Source of the DNA: an aff. Roholtiella sp. LEGE 12411
GTDB lineage: Bacteria; Cyanobacteriota; Cyanobacteriia; Cyanobacteriales; Nostocaceae
Length of the DNA stretch: 62,394 nt
Direction: 5' to 3'
NCBI RefSeq assembly: GCF_015206995.1
Contig: NZ_JADEXR010000021.1
Span: 1-62,394, forward strand
A program made the position numbers and the translations under genes. The notes under the pieces are model-generated. The model saw only the letters and a program-made list of their open reading frames with translations. It was not told the DNA's origin and ran no database searches. Positions 8,958 through 18,472 of this stretch are shown piece by piece. Each line of letters opens with the position of its first letter. Within the stretch, counting starts at the first letter, position 1.

Positions 8958-10329
8958 TAAAACTCGCCGACAACTAGCTCTCTGGTATGCGATGGTTATG
9001 GGTCTAATTCTGACCTTATGTGGTTTAGCTGTTTATAAGGTAATCATTGACGCTTACTTGGTTTCCATCAACCGAGAACTTGAATCTGTGACAGGCACGC
9101 TGCATAATGTGATTGAACCGACTCTCAAACAGCCTGGTCGCGCAGAGCCAGTTTTACAGCAGGTTTTACCGAATATTTGTTTAATCGAGTCCGGCTGTCC
9201 CACCCCAAAAATCTTTAATCACAGCCAAAACAATCATGCGGAACATGGCATTTTTAGTATTGTCTACAAAGATCAGCAATATTACATCCGTTTTATAGAC
9301 AATTCCAGACGCTTAATTGCAGTGTCTGGTTTGCAGCCTCATGAATTACCCCCGACTGTGCGACCAGAAGTATGGCAAACTGTTAAAGCTCCTGATGGCC
9401 ATCGCTATAGTCAAAAATCTTTGCTGCTCCACACTCGAAACAATCAGATTTGGGGTTCTATACAGGTGGGGCGAAGTCTCAAGGATCTTGATAGTCGTCT
9501 CACAGCTTTGAAGTTCATTCTAGGGCTAGGATTACCGATTACTGTACTTCTAGTTGGTGGTTCTAGTTGGTGGCTGGCGGGATTGGCAATCCAACCGATT
9601 AACCAATCTTACAAACAAATGCAACAGTTTACATCTGATGCTTCCCATGAGTTGCGTACTCCTTTGGCGGCGATTAATGCAACTGTTGAAACTGTACTCG
9701 ATGTGGAGCATCTACCTGAGCAAGAAGCGCGAGATACCTTGGCATCTATTAAGCGTCAGAACTATCGCCTTGCTGAACTAGTTCAGGATCTACTGCTGCT
9801 TTCCCGATTGGATCAGCAAATGCAGGCTACACAATGGCTACCTTGCTGTCTCAACGTTTTAATTAATGACCTGATAGAAGAGTTCTCAGCATTAGCCAGT
9901 GCAGCTGATTTGACACTGACATCTTCAGTGCTATGCCAGCAGCTGCTTTATGTCATAGGAGACGAAGACCAGCTTCTACGTCTATTTTATAATTTAATTG
10001 CCAATGCCATTCAATACACCCCAGCAGGCGGTTATGTAACTGTCATCCTTAAACGCAACAACAATCATGCTCTAATTGAAGTGAAAGATACGGGTATTGG
10101 AGTTTCGCCCCATGAACAAAAGCGGATTTTTGGCCGTTTTTATCGCGTGAATAGCGATCGCTCACGTCAGACAGGTGGATCTGGATTGGGACTGGCGATC
10201 GCGACTGCAATTGTTCAAACTCACGGCGGTAGCCTCCACATCCAAAGCCAACTTGGTAAAGGTAGCACCTTCATCGTGAGATTGTCTTTGACAGTTAGAC
10301 CTAAAATTAACAGCAGTTACTCAACCTAG
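8938..10329 (+). CDS. membrane sensor histidine kinase (RppB/NrsS/CopS-like)
   Basis: 463 residues. Membrane helix 1 is at about 14-36 (WYAMVMGLILTLCGLAVYKV), a periplasmic sensor of about 150 residues follows with two Cys in NICLIESGCPTP, and helix 2 is at about 186-210. The HisKA domain has FTSDASHELRTPLAA (phospho-acceptor His), and the HATPase domain has the N box NLIANAIQYTP, G1 DTGIGV and G2 GSGLGLAIA. Architecture and gene order match sensor kinases of cyanobacterial metal-responsive pairs. The start ATG lies within the regulator gene (20-base overlap). The Cys-containing periplasmic loop might bind a metal directly, but this is inference. Confidence 0.87.
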   Translation: MQIRLFSKTRRQLALWYAMVMGLILTLCGLAVYKVIIDAYLVSINRELESVTGTLHNVIEPTLKQPGRAEPVLQQVLPNICLIESGCPTPKIFNHSQNNHAEHGIFSIVYKDQQYYIRFIDNSRRLIAVSGLQPHELPPTVRPEVWQTVKAPDGHRYSQKSLLLHTRNNQIWGSIQVGRSLKDLDSRLTALKFILGLGLPITVLLVGGSSWWLAGLAIQPINQSYKQMQQFTSDASHELRTPLAAINATVETVLDVEHLPEQEARDTLASIKRQNYRLAELVQDLLLLSRLDQQMQATQWLPCCLNVLINDLIEEFSALASAADLTLTSSVLCQQLLYVIGDEDQLLRLFYNLIANAIQYTPAGGYVTVILKRNNNHALIEVKDTGIGVSPHEQKRIFGRFYRVNSDRSRQTGGSGLGLAIATAIVQTHGGSLHIQSQLGKGSTFIVRLSLTVRPKINSSYST

Positions 10330-10646
10330 CCACCCTAAGTCTGAATCCGGGCTAAACCAAGCGAAACTTCTTGATGGTAGAATACAATCATGAGGCTTGA
10401 GGATTTTTGCCTATGCGATCGCTATTTACCAAACATGACGCTCGTTGCAACCCTCGTTCACCGCTACCATTACGCCTCTGGGTGAGATAAAAATTAAAAA
10501 AAATATTTGCTTCGATTGCTAAAAGTCCTTACACTAGTACCAGCTAATTAGCAAAAACTTAACTGTTCTATTTCCTTTGGCAGTAGCTGAAGAAAACTGA
10601 AGTAGTGAACTCATAGCTTTAGGTGTGAATTTAAAATGTTACGCCC
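10330..10646. other. intergenic stretch, no gene seen
   Basis: 317 bp between the sensor kinase and the Rrf2 gene. It holds one HIP1 octamer and an AT-rich tract (around 10488-10510) but no reading frame with protein-like composition. An ATG at 10636 is out of frame with the Rrf2 gene and closes after five codons. Confidence 0.5.
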
Positions 10647-11084
10647 GTGGTAATCTCTAACAAATCAGAATATGCACTTCTAGCCCTGTTGGAGTTGGCA
10701 ACCTGCTACGCTAGCGGTGAATCCCTACAAATTCGAGAAATAGCGGTATTACAAGATATCCCGAACCGCTATTTAGAACAACTTCTAGCAACATTAAGGC
10801 GTCAAGGCTTGATTAAGAGTATACGCGGAGCCAAAGGTGGCTACGTCCTGGCACGAGATCCGCGGACAATTACAGTCTTGGATGCTTTTAACTGCATGGA
10901 AGGAGCAGACGTTCCTGTTTCTACTTGTGAGCCAAATGTCAACACAGTAGAAAGCGAAGTGATTCAAGAAGTTTGGCAAGAAGCCCGTCAAGCTGCTAAT
11001 GCCGTGTTGCAAAAATATACACTCCAAGACCTTTGTGAACGACGGGCAATCCGAAAACACAAAGAATTGATGTATTACATTTAA
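10647..11084 (+). CDS. Rrf2-family transcriptional regulator
   Basis: 145 residues, GTG start. The N-terminal winged helix reads SNKSEYALLALLELA, LQIREIAVLQDIPNRYLEQL and RGAKGGYVLARDP, the Rrf2/CymR/IscR signature. IscR-type members hold a Fe-S cluster through three Cys at about residues 90-110; here only one Cys is present (VPVSTCEP) plus one near the C-terminus (LCERR), so cluster binding of the IscR kind is unlikely and a CymR-like or partner-dependent mode is more plausible. No target gene is evident; downstream lies a short tandem repeat and then minus-strand genes, so it is monocistronic. Confidence 0.85.
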   Translation: MVISNKSEYALLALLELATCYASGESLQIREIAVLQDIPNRYLEQLLATLRRQGLIKSIRGAKGGYVLARDPRTITVLDAFNCMEGADVPVSTCEPNVNTVESEVIQEVWQEARQAANAVLQKYTLQDLCERRAIRKHKELMYYI

Positions 11085-11086
11085 AG

Positions 11087-11121
11087 TACTGGGTACTGGG
11101 TACTGGGTACTGGGTACTGGG
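11087..11121. repeat. heptanucleotide tandem repeat, five TACTGGG units
   Basis: Five exact TACTGGG copies begin three bases after the Rrf2 stop codon. This is a short tandemly repeated repetitive (STRR) sequence of the type known from heterocystous cyanobacteria. Confidence 0.9.
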
Positions 11122-11197
11122 GACTTAGGTGAAGTGACAACTGAGAAACTAAACCCTAACACCCTGGTGCAAGGTTAAAAGTTGACTATTTAATGGC

Positions 11198-11692
11198 TTA
11201 TTTACACGCTATCTGTAGTAAGGTGCGTCTCTCTTTAAAAAAGTTGTTATTAACAACAGCTTGGCGGTTTACTAGACAAACTATATAAGAATTATCTAGC
11301 AACTGTAATGCACCTATTAATAATTCATTAGAATCTAATAATTTCCTACATAAATCATCTTGATGTATTATGCAAATTTTGTAATCTAGAGATTTCATAA
11401 ATGAGTTAGATACCATTCCTTTAAATAACTCTTCAATTTCACTCTTGTATCTATAAAACGAGCTTTCAGTACTTTCATCTTTTTTGTTCAAGATGATTGC
11501 ATAATCTCCGGAAATATCTCCATTTTCCTCAACAATTATATTTTCAGCAAAAATAGAAGATAAATTTAAATTTGAATTCAACAAACAATACAGTTCATCC
11601 TGCTTTTCATGGATAACTATGGCAGAAGTACAGACACCTAATATTCCAGATTTATAATGCCCAATGCCCAATGCCCAATGCCCAATGCCCAA
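11198..11692 (-). CDS. hypothetical protein whose N-terminus is made of heptamer repeat; possibly a 5'-truncated gene
   Basis: The frame encodes 164 residues. The first dozen ([11 protein letters not shown]) are simply translated CCCAATG repeat; the rest has ordinary protein composition (AIVIHEKQDELYCLLNSNLN, GDYAIILNKKDESTESSFYR, ALQLLDNSYIVCLVNRQ) with alternating hydrophobic and charged stretches. I do not recognise a family. No other start codon precedes the non-repeat part, so either the repeat supplies the start or an older 5' part has been lost where the repeat now stands. AT-rich codon use differs from the neighbouring kinase. It could also be a chance frame. Confidence 0.35.
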   Translation of the reverse strand: MGIGHWALGIGHYKSGILGVCTSAIVIHEKQDELYCLLNSNLNLSSIFAENIIVEENGDISGDYAIILNKKDESTESSFYRYKSEIEELFKGMVSNSFMKSLDYKICIIHQDDLCRKLLDSNELLIGALQLLDNSYIVCLVNRQAVVNNNFFKERRTLLQIACK

Positions 11693-11708
11693 TGCCCAAT
11701 GCCCAATC
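11660..11708. repeat. heptanucleotide tandem repeat, seven CCCAATG units
   Basis: Seven CCCAATG units (the last CCCAATC) end four bases before the stop codon of the hybrid kinase. The same unit recurs at 24652-24777 and, inverted, at 59605-59632. Confidence 0.92.
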
Positions 11709-11712
11709 CCTT

Positions 11713-14700
11713 TTACATTTGGGTTAATGCGATAATTTCTTCAAAACAGAAGTGGTCAACGAGATCACTCAGCGCCTTGATGAGGCGATCGTGCGGCTCA
11801 GGGATTTGCTCAATTAGCATAATAATTTCCCTGGCATTAATTCGCAGCGCCGCCTGATGCAGTTGGTTGATCCAGTTGCTTGGCATTACGCCCAAGTCTG
11901 CAACCGTTAGCACAGGCGTCAAGGATGAACCATTAGCAAGCCAAGATGCTCCTTTACTATCTTCCTGATTGTCCGCGTCGGCATAAACATAGCGAACGCC
12001 CAAGTATTCAGCCATTTTTTCAAAAATCACAGTCGTCCGAAACGGCTTACGCACAAAGTCATCAAAGCCCACAGACAGGGCTGTAAGACGGTCTTCCTCA
12101 AATGCGCTTCCGGTTAACGCGATGATCACCGGGGCTTGAGAGCCTACGGCTTTGATTTGTTGGGTTGCCTCAAATCCGTTCATAATTGGCATTCGGAGAT
12201 CCATCCAGATCAAGTTAGGCGACCAGCTTTGCCAAAGGGCGATCGCTTCTTGACCGTTGACCGCCTCCCGCACCTCAAAGCCAATGGGAGTCAACAACTC
12301 AACCAGAAGCTGCCGATTTTCTAATTTATCCTCGACAATCAAAATGCGATAAGTGGGTTGTCCCTTTTCTAAACCAATCACTTGCCGACTCAGTGCAGAT
12401 GTTGGCAAGGTATCTAAAATCACTGCACGAGTTTGGATATTAAATGTAAAAATCGAGCCATTTCCTAATGTGCTATTCACCGTTATATCTCCACCCATCA
12501 GGCGGACAAATCGCTGGCTGATGGGTAATCCGAGTCCAGTACCTTCCTGGGCTTTTTGCCCCGCCTCCGTTTGCACAAATGGCTCAAATAGGCGATTAAA
12601 GTCCGAGTCAGCAATGCCGCAACCTGTATCTTCGACGCTGAAGCAAAGGGTAATGGGATGATCGGGCGTAATAGTTTGGCTAAGAGCTTCCACCCGCAGT
12701 GTCACTCCACCCACCTGGGTAAACTTAATTGCGTTTCCTAGCAGATTAACCAGAACCTGGCGTAATTTACTCTCATCGGCACAAATATATTGCGGAATTG
12801 TGTGCGATCGCTCAAAAATTAGTTCTAACCCTCTTGAGCGGGCTTTGAGAGCAAACATCTGTTGGAGTCGATCGAGAAGTCCGTAGAGATCAAAATTTGT
12901 TTCGTTGAGGGTGATTCGACCCGCTTCAATTTTGGACATTTCTAATACATCATTGATTAAGGTCAGCAGGTCTTCGCCACTGCGATTGATGGTATCCAAG
13001 TATTCTTGCTGCTGGGAATTGAGCGTTCTATTCCGCAGCATCAATTGGGTAAAGCCGAGGATGATGTTAAGAGGAGTCCGCAGTTCATGGCTCATGTTAG
13101 AGAGAAACTGGCTTTTGGCAAGGTTGGCAGCATCTGCGGTTTCTTTAGCTTTCTTCAGCGCAGCTTCGGTTTTTTTGAGCTTGGTGATATCACGAGCCAC
13201 CCAAAGCACTGTCCGGTCAGACAACGGCGAGACACTAGCTAAAAACCAAGTTTCTCGATTCTTAATCGATAAGTGGTATTCAACAAAAACATTCTTGCGA
13301 GTTCCATCAGGGTTTCTGGGTTCCTCCCTCAGATGCAACGCTTGCTGAATGGCATCGAATATCAAATTTGCAACCGCTTCAGGTAAAACTTCATGAACTG
13401 TTTTGTTAATGCGATCTATATCAGGTTTGTAAGCAAAGGATTGCGTTTGCACATACTTCGTTTGCACATATTTTAGATAACGACCCTCGGCATCAAAAAC
13501 CACTACCATGTCGGTCATGGCTGCAAACATTAACCGGAGTTCTGCTTCGGATGTTTTTAGTGCTGCTTCGACTTTTTGACGACCCCTTCGGGCAGCTTCG
13601 CTAACACGAATTTCCCGCTGAAGTTGGGCATTTTTCTCGCCAAGTTCTGTGGTGCGTTGCGTGACTCGGCTTTCTAATTCCTCGTTGGTTCGTGCTAGGG
13701 CTAAAAAGGATTCACGCAATTGTTGCGCCATTTGGTTAAAAGACTGGGCCAAAGAGTTTAGCTCGGTTGTACTGTTTACAGAAACTCTTTGGTCTAAGTT
13801 TCCTACTGCGATCGCTTTTGCTGCGCTCCCCAATCGTAGAATTGGCTGCGTAATCCAGCGAGCTGTCAAAATGCCCAATCCAGTTGCCAGTCCAAACGCC
13901 GCCAGACAAAGCACAATTGTTGTGCGAGTATTCGCATTGATTTGATCCATAAAATCCCGTTCGGGGACGACGACGATGATCAGCCAGTCCAACCCCTGAT
14001 CATTCTTCATTGGCACAACCTGCAAAAATTGCCGTTGACCTTTAATATCAAATTCCAGTTGTTGTTTTTTAGTAATCTGGGTTAAGTTGCCGAAGCGTTG
14101 CAGCAAATATTTGGCGGTGCGTTGCGTCAAAGTATCATTGCTGGCTGTCGCCTTGACTCGGATGGGATTCTGCGCTGTAATAGGCGCTGTCGGATTTTCA
14201 ATCATGTAAGGTTGTTGCGTAGCGGAACTGCCAACTAGCAATCCCGTACGGCGTTCAAGAATGAACGTTTCGCCCGATCGCCCTATTTTCAGACTCTGCA
14301 AAAATTGACTAATCCCAGTGAGTGAAAAATCTACGGCCGCAACGCCTAGCAGAGTACCGCGATCGTCATAAATCGGCAAGCTGGCATTCAACACATATTT
14401 GGGCGTGGCAAACAATTTATAAATTCCACCCCAGTTCGCTGTTTTGGACTTGACTGCTGATTGATACCAAGGACGAGTCCGGGGATCGTAATTGGGCTTG
14501 GATCTTAAGAGTTTAGTGTAATGTCCTGGCCGGTCTGCGGCATAAATCCGTATATCATGCCCCATCGACTCCGTGGAAACTTTCACTTGAAAGCGACCAT
14601 CATCTGCTCTTTCTACCGCAACATGTTCTCGATATTCTGACCCAACGTAAACTGCTGTCACCGTATCAAATGTTTCAAGTTGATACCAAAGGTGTCGTTC

Positions 14701-14994
14701 TAATGCTGATAAATCTTGGACATTAACTTCACCCAGCCGGATCGCATTAGCATTCAATTGATTGATTTTATGAGGCGTTTCAACATAGGTTTGAAGGTAC
14801 TGCTGAATTCGGCTCGTGATTTCACTTCGGAGTTGAATTGCTACCTCATTGACTGCTCGTTGTCCATTGTGAATTGATAGCCAGCCAGTTAACCCCACGG
14901 CTAGAGAAATTTGCATTATGAACGGCACCACAAGAATGTGAAGCAACGACATACTTTTAGCAAGCTTTAAAACCTGATGGGTGAGAGGACGCAT
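11713..14994 (-). CDS. hybrid sensor histidine kinase (Cache-HAMP-PAS-HisKA-HATPase-receiver)
   Basis: 1093 residues from the ATG at 14994, preferred because AAGGA lies eight bases upstream; a TTG at 15021 would add nine residues. An N-terminal membrane helix (about 16-40) and an extracytoplasmic Cache-type sensor (DPRTRPWYQSAV, WGGIYKLFATPKYVLNASLP) precede a second helix near 360-380 and a HAMP segment (ITQPILRLGSAAKAIAVGNL). A coil and a PAS domain (MVVVFDAEGRYLKYVQT) lead to HisKA (SQFLSNMSHELRTPLNIIL), HATPase (DTGCGIA, GTGLGLPIS) and a receiver (ILIVEDKLEN, Asp in LIWMDLRMP, Lys in FVRKPF). The C-terminal tail is an Ala/Leu-rich helix region seen on such cyanobacterial kinases. It faces the kinase at 15356, and the two may share a pathway. 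The ligand is unknown. Confidence 0.88.
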   Translation of the reverse strand: MRPLTHQVLKLAKSMSLLHILVVPFIMQISLAVGLTGWLSIHNGQRAVNEVAIQLRSEITSRIQQYLQTYVETPHKINQLNANAIRLGEVNVQDLSALERHLWYQLETFDTVTAVYVGSEYREHVAVERADDGRFQVKVSTESMGHDIRIYAADRPGHYTKLLRSKPNYDPRTRPWYQSAVKSKTANWGGIYKLFATPKYVLNASLPIYDDRGTLLGVAAVDFSLTGISQFLQSLKIGRSGETFILERRTGLLVGSSATQQPYMIENPTAPITAQNPIRVKATASNDTLTQRTAKYLLQRFGNLTQITKKQQLEFDIKGQRQFLQVVPMKNDQGLDWLIIVVVPERDFMDQINANTRTTIVLCLAAFGLATGLGILTARWITQPILRLGSAAKAIAVGNLDQRVSVNSTTELNSLAQSFNQMAQQLRESFLALARTNEELESRVTQRTTELGEKNAQLQREIRVSEAARRGRQKVEAALKTSEAELRLMFAAMTDMVVVFDAEGRYLKYVQTKYVQTQSFAYKPDIDRINKTVHEVLPEAVANLIFDAIQQALHLREEPRNPDGTRKNVFVEYHLSIKNRETWFLASVSPLSDRTVLWVARDITKLKKTEAALKKAKETADAANLAKSQFLSNMSHELRTPLNIILGFTQLMLRNRTLNSQQQEYLDTINRSGEDLLTLINDVLEMSKIEAGRITLNETNFDLYGLLDRLQQMFALKARSRGLELIFERSHTIPQYICADESKLRQVLVNLLGNAIKFTQVGGVTLRVEALSQTITPDHPITLCFSVEDTGCGIADSDFNRLFEPFVQTEAGQKAQEGTGLGLPISQRFVRLMGGDITVNSTLGNGSIFTFNIQTRAVILDTLPTSALSRQVIGLEKGQPTYRILIVEDKLENRQLLVELLTPIGFEVREAVNGQEAIALWQSWSPNLIWMDLRMPIMNGFEATQQIKAVGSQAPVIIALTGSAFEEDRLTALSVGFDDFVRKPFRTTVIFEKMAEYLGVRYVYADADNQEDSKGASWLANGSSLTPVLTVADLGVMPSNWINQLHQAALRINAREIIMLIEQIPEPHDRLIKALSDLVDHFCFEEIIALTQM

Positions 14995-15355
14995 GTCCGA
15001 AGTCCTTAAATTAAACAGCAATGCTAGGGTGCTAATGCTAACCTAGAAGCTTTCCAATTTTAGTGAAGCTTATTAGCATAATATATAAAATGATCAATCT
15101 GAAATAAAATTATCCTCATGGATAATAATCAAGTAAGAAAACATCATAAAATAATGTAAGAACTTAATTTTTTAATCGCCGTAAAGGTTATTAATAGAGG
15201 AAAAATCCATGTTTTTTGATGTTGTTATTTGCTTGCTAATTGCTGCTCAAAAATTATTTTAAGAAGGGAGACAGAAATAAAAGTATCCACATTAATAAAT
15301 GTAAATTAGTTATTTTGAAAATTCTCTTAGCCCTTTGATTAGCTCCTTGAGAAGT
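14995..15355. other. divergent intergenic region between two signalling genes
   Basis: About 360 bp separates the divergently transcribed kinases. It is AT-rich, contains no protein-like frame, and must hold both promoters. No clear operator was recognised. Confidence 0.5.
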
Positions 15356-16459
15356 ATGGAATTTAACCAATCAGCCAAGGGAGATATTATCATTGTTGAC
15401 GACACTCTAGATAACCTCCGCCTCCTATCAGCAATGCTTACCGAGCGAGGATACGAAGTTCGGAGTGTCACCAATGGTTCGATCGCGTTGATCGGTATAC
15501 ACGCTCAACCACCAGATTTAGTTCTGCTGGACATCAATATGCCCGGAATGAACGGTTATGAGGTATGTCAGCGCCTCAAGTCTAATCCCCAAACCCAGGA
15601 GATTCCGGTCATTTTTATTAGCGCTTTGAATGAGGTATTCGATAAAGTAAAAGCTTTCTCAGTTGGAGGCGTTGATTTTATCAACAAACCTTTTCAGATT
15701 GAGGAGGTTATGGCTCGCATCGAGCATCAACTAAAACTTTGCCGCTTACAACTCCAACTCCAGGAGCAAAATCGTCGCTTGCAGCAGACAGAAGCAGAAC
15801 TAAGGCGATCGCTTGAGCAAGAACGCGCACTAAATCAACGCATTGAGGAAATGGCGGCTCTAGAAGAACGCAATCGGATTGCGCGTGATATCCACGACTC
15901 GCTGGGACATTCCCTTGTAGCGCTGAATGTCCAAATGGAAACAGTGCTCACACTTTGGCAAGTTGATCCTAATCGAGCGCGATCGTTTTTAGTAGAGGCG
16001 AAAAAACTGGGTTCCGAAGCTCTGCAAGCAGTGCGGGAATCAGTTTCCGCCATTCGCTCCGACCCACTCCACGGACAATTAATCGGAGGTGCGATCGCTA
16101 ACCTTGCAGAGGAATTCTATCACCTCACCGATATCTTACCAGAGTGCCAAATTGATTTATCACAACCGCTTTCCGACTCGGTGAATCATGTAGTGTATCG
16201 GATTATCCAGGAAGGGCTAACCAACATTTATAAACATGCCAAAGCCACGAGCGTTCAGATTAAAATTCAAACAACGGCTACAGGTTTATCGCTGATACTC
16301 CAAGACAACGGTCAAGGCTTTCAATCAGATCAAGCCGTGGCAGGATACGGACTCCAAGGAATGCAAGAACGAACAGCTACGGTAGGCGGACAGCTACAAA
16401 TTGTCAGTAAACTAGGCGCTGGTTGTCGAATTCTCGCTAACTTTCCCAGGGAGCGCTAA
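15356..16459 (+). CDS. receiver-HisKA_3 hybrid histidine kinase
   Basis: 367 residues. The N-terminal receiver (about 10-125) shows IIIVDDTLDN, phospho-acceptor Asp in LVLLDINMPG and Lys in INKPFQ. A coiled coil (about 130-175, Gln/Arg/Leu/Glu-rich) links to a HisKA_3 dimerisation domain with RIARDIHDSLGHSLVALNVQ, typical of the NarX/DesK class, and to an HATPase domain (NIYKHAKATSV, LQDNGQGF, GYGLQGMQER). There is no membrane segment, so it is cytoplasmic and probably receives phosphate from another kinase through its receiver. The nearest candidate is the divergent hybrid kinase at 11713-14994. No NarL-type regulator lies next to it. ATG at 15356 is preferred to a TTG seven codons earlier. 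Confidence 0.85.
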   Translation: MEFNQSAKGDIIIVDDTLDNLRLLSAMLTERGYEVRSVTNGSIALIGIHAQPPDLVLLDINMPGMNGYEVCQRLKSNPQTQEIPVIFISALNEVFDKVKAFSVGGVDFINKPFQIEEVMARIEHQLKLCRLQLQLQEQNRRLQQTEAELRRSLEQERALNQRIEEMAALEERNRIARDIHDSLGHSLVALNVQMETVLTLWQVDPNRARSFLVEAKKLGSEALQAVRESVSAIRSDPLHGQLIGGAIANLAEEFYHLTDILPECQIDLSQPLSDSVNHVVYRIIQEGLTNIYKHAKATSVQIKIQTTATGLSLILQDNGQGFQSDQAVAGYGLQGMQERTATVGGQLQIVSKLGAGCRILANFPRER

Positions 16460-16925
16460 GGAAGTGGGGAACCTGATACTGTAGAGAGTCAAATGAAATC
16501 CAGACAGATGCTTAACTAACCAAGCTTTCAATTGCTTCTAATAATTTAGTCAGCCCACCAATTTATCACAAAATTTTTTACCAGAAATCTATTAATGTCA
16601 ATTTTTCGTACATCTAGATAACGGTTCTTCACAAGGACATGCACAATTAAAAGTAGTCAAAGTGCGATGTCTTCTCTGCGAGACCAGGGTGAACGACGGG
16701 CTGCGCCTAAGCTGCAACTAGTTGATATTTATCGCCTCTTACCCCAAATGGTGATATTTACGCCGTCAAAACCACTTCCCATAGAGCATCTGTATCGATC
16801 CATGTCTTAGGTAATGATACTGGCTATATTTGATGTCATCAATTCATCCGAGAATCCGAAAGCGTTAAATCGTTTCGTTCTGGATATTCTAACGCTACCT
16901 TGCAAATGAGAGAAGGAAAAAGAAC
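16460..16925. other. intergenic stretch, no gene seen
   Basis: 466 bp without a credible reading frame. Some 16.68-16.80 kb segments have coding-like GC content but contain stops in every frame; they may be remains of a lost gene. The end holds the promoter and the ribosome-binding site (GAGAAGGA) of the aldolase-family gene. Confidence 0.4.
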
Positions 16926-17687
16926 ATGTTCAAATTCGATAGACTGCAACCCCCCGTTTTTGAGCAAGTTGAAGAAGAACGCCTGCACCGCAAACAACGT
17001 CTAGCCGCTGCCTTTCGCCTGTTTGGTCGGTTTGGATTTAGTGAGGGGATAGCAGGTCATATTACAGTTCGCGATCCGGAATTTACAGACCATTTTTGGG
17101 TGAATCCGTTAGGAAAGTACTTCGGGCATGTCTGTGTGTCTGACCTACTATTAGTTAATAAAGAAGGTGAAGTTGTCAAAGGTGATCCTCTTGTAAATCA
17201 AGCTGCCTTTGCCATCCATTCCCAGATTCATCAGGCTCGACCCGATATTATCGCCGCAGCACATGCTCATTCAATTTATGGTAAAGCCTGGTCTAGCTTG
17301 GGTCGCCTGCTTGATCCTCTTACACAAGATTCTTGTGCTTTTTACGAAGACCATGCCTTGTTCCATGACTGTACAGATGTTGTGTTAGATACCTGCGAAG
17401 GCAAGGAAATTGCTGAAGCTTTGAGCCAGAACAAAGCAATAATTCTGCGTAACCACGGTATTCTGACTGTAGGATACACAGTGGACGAAGCTGCTTGGTG
17501 GTACATTAGCTTAGAGCAATCGTGTCAAGCGCAACTTCTAGCAGAAGCCGCAGGTAGACCCAGCGTGATCAAACACGAAACAGCCCGTTTAACACACAGC
17601 CAAGTGGGAGCACCTTCAGGCGGGTGGTTCAGTTTTCAGCCACTTTATGACAGGATTGTGCGTGAAGAACCCGATTTACTTGAGTAG
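16926..17687 (+). CDS. class II aldolase/adducin family protein
   Basis: 253 residues, full length for the family. It shows the fold's typical strings: FGFSEGIAGHITVRDPE near the N-terminus, NPLGKYFGHVCVSDLLLV, the metal-binding HAHSIYG (two His of the zinc site) and LRNHGILTVG (third His). Family members include L-fuculose-phosphate aldolase and methylthioribulose-phosphate dehydratase, but this subgroup, common in cyanobacteria and proteobacteria, is not assigned a substrate, and the phosphate-binding signature of FucA is not obvious. ATG follows GAGAAGGAAAAAGAAC. No functional neighbour explains its role; it is monocistronic. Fold is certain, reaction unknown. Confidence 0.82.
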   Translation: MFKFDRLQPPVFEQVEEERLHRKQRLAAAFRLFGRFGFSEGIAGHITVRDPEFTDHFWVNPLGKYFGHVCVSDLLLVNKEGEVVKGDPLVNQAAFAIHSQIHQARPDIIAAAHAHSIYGKAWSSLGRLLDPLTQDSCAFYEDHALFHDCTDVVLDTCEGKEIAEALSQNKAIILRNHGILTVGYTVDEAAWWYISLEQSCQAQLLAEAAGRPSVIKHETARLTHSQVGAPSGGWFSFQPLYDRIVREEPDLLE

Positions 17688-17743
17688 TGCTGACATGAGG
17701 TTAGTCAATAGCTAAGTATTTGCTAACAATAGATTATACATAC

Positions 17744-18472
17744 TCACAAATTACGTTTGTGCCATTTCAGTTTTAAGAAGATAGCGAGGCCAAGAAATAT
17801 TCCTGGGTATGTCGTCGGTTCCGGCACAGAGGTAGGAGGTTCATAGGTTACTGAGCCTCCAAATACAACACCAGCTGGATTTTGTTCATAGTTGGTATCA
17901 CCCGGAATACCAGCAAATACGCCAGGGCCGTTCTGTGCAACAACCTGAATGATATTTTTGCCTGTTACCAAAAATGGTGTAATAGAGAATGTTTTCAAAA
18001 ATGACTGCGCTTGTGTCGATTGTGAAGCATCAGATATGCTACCCCAAGACCCAACCAAATTATTATTTACAAATACTTCGGCAAAGTCATCAGCTGCTAT
18101 GGAGATACTTCCCAAGATTGGCGAACCGGGCAGATTTAATTCCTGAGAAAACGTGTATTGAGCTAAACTGGCCGTCGGAGTTGTTCCATCAATACCAGGT
18201 GCCCAAATCCAATTAGCACCTGCAATGCTCGACAGATCCGCCGACCAGCCATCTCCCACATAGGAATAAGATGTTGCACCAAATGGGCAATTCAATGGAG
18301 AACTCGAATTTAAACAGACGTATTGTGCATTTCCCTGGGAAACTGCGTCAGCATCAGTGACACCCCAACTAGTGTCCGATGCAAAACCGAGCGATGAAGC
18401 TTTTGCAGCACTTACGGTTCCAAAAATAATCATTGCTGTGCTGACCGCAGCAGCGAGTTTAATTGTTCGCAT
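17744..18472 (-). CDS. PEP-CTERM sorting domain protein
   Basis: 242 residues. A signal peptide (MRTIKLAAAVSTAMIIFGTV, cleavage near AKA-SS) is followed by an Asn/Ser/Gly/Asp-rich beta domain with one Cys pair (YVCLNSSSPLNCPFG) and a segment FAEVFVNNNLVGSWG that resembles carbohydrate-binding jelly-roll modules of exported PEP-CTERM proteins. The C-terminus has the sorting signal: VPEPTTYPG, a hydrophobic helix and the basic end KWHKRNL. Such proteins are recognised by an exosortase-like membrane protease and go to the cell surface or matrix. No exosortase gene is present in the window. The biological role is unknown; a surface polysaccharide association is often suggested for the family. Confidence 0.85.
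   Translation of the reverse strand: MRTIKLAAAVSTAMIIFGTVSAAKASSLGFASDTSWGVTDADAVSQGNAQYVCLNSSSPLNCPFGATSYSYVGDGWSADLSSIAGANWIWAPGIDGTTPTASLAQYTFSQELNLPGSPILGSISIAADDFAEVFVNNNLVGSWGSISDASQSTQAQSFLKTFSITPFLVTGKNIIQVVAQNGPGVFAGIPGDTNYEQNPAGVVFGGSVTYEPPTSVPEPTTYPGIFLGLAIFLKLKWHKRNL

Noticed and set aside
13649-13945. Frames on the plus strand within the hybrid kinase and similar shadow frames elsewhere
   Set aside because: They lie opposite strongly conserved domains and show no independent protein features.
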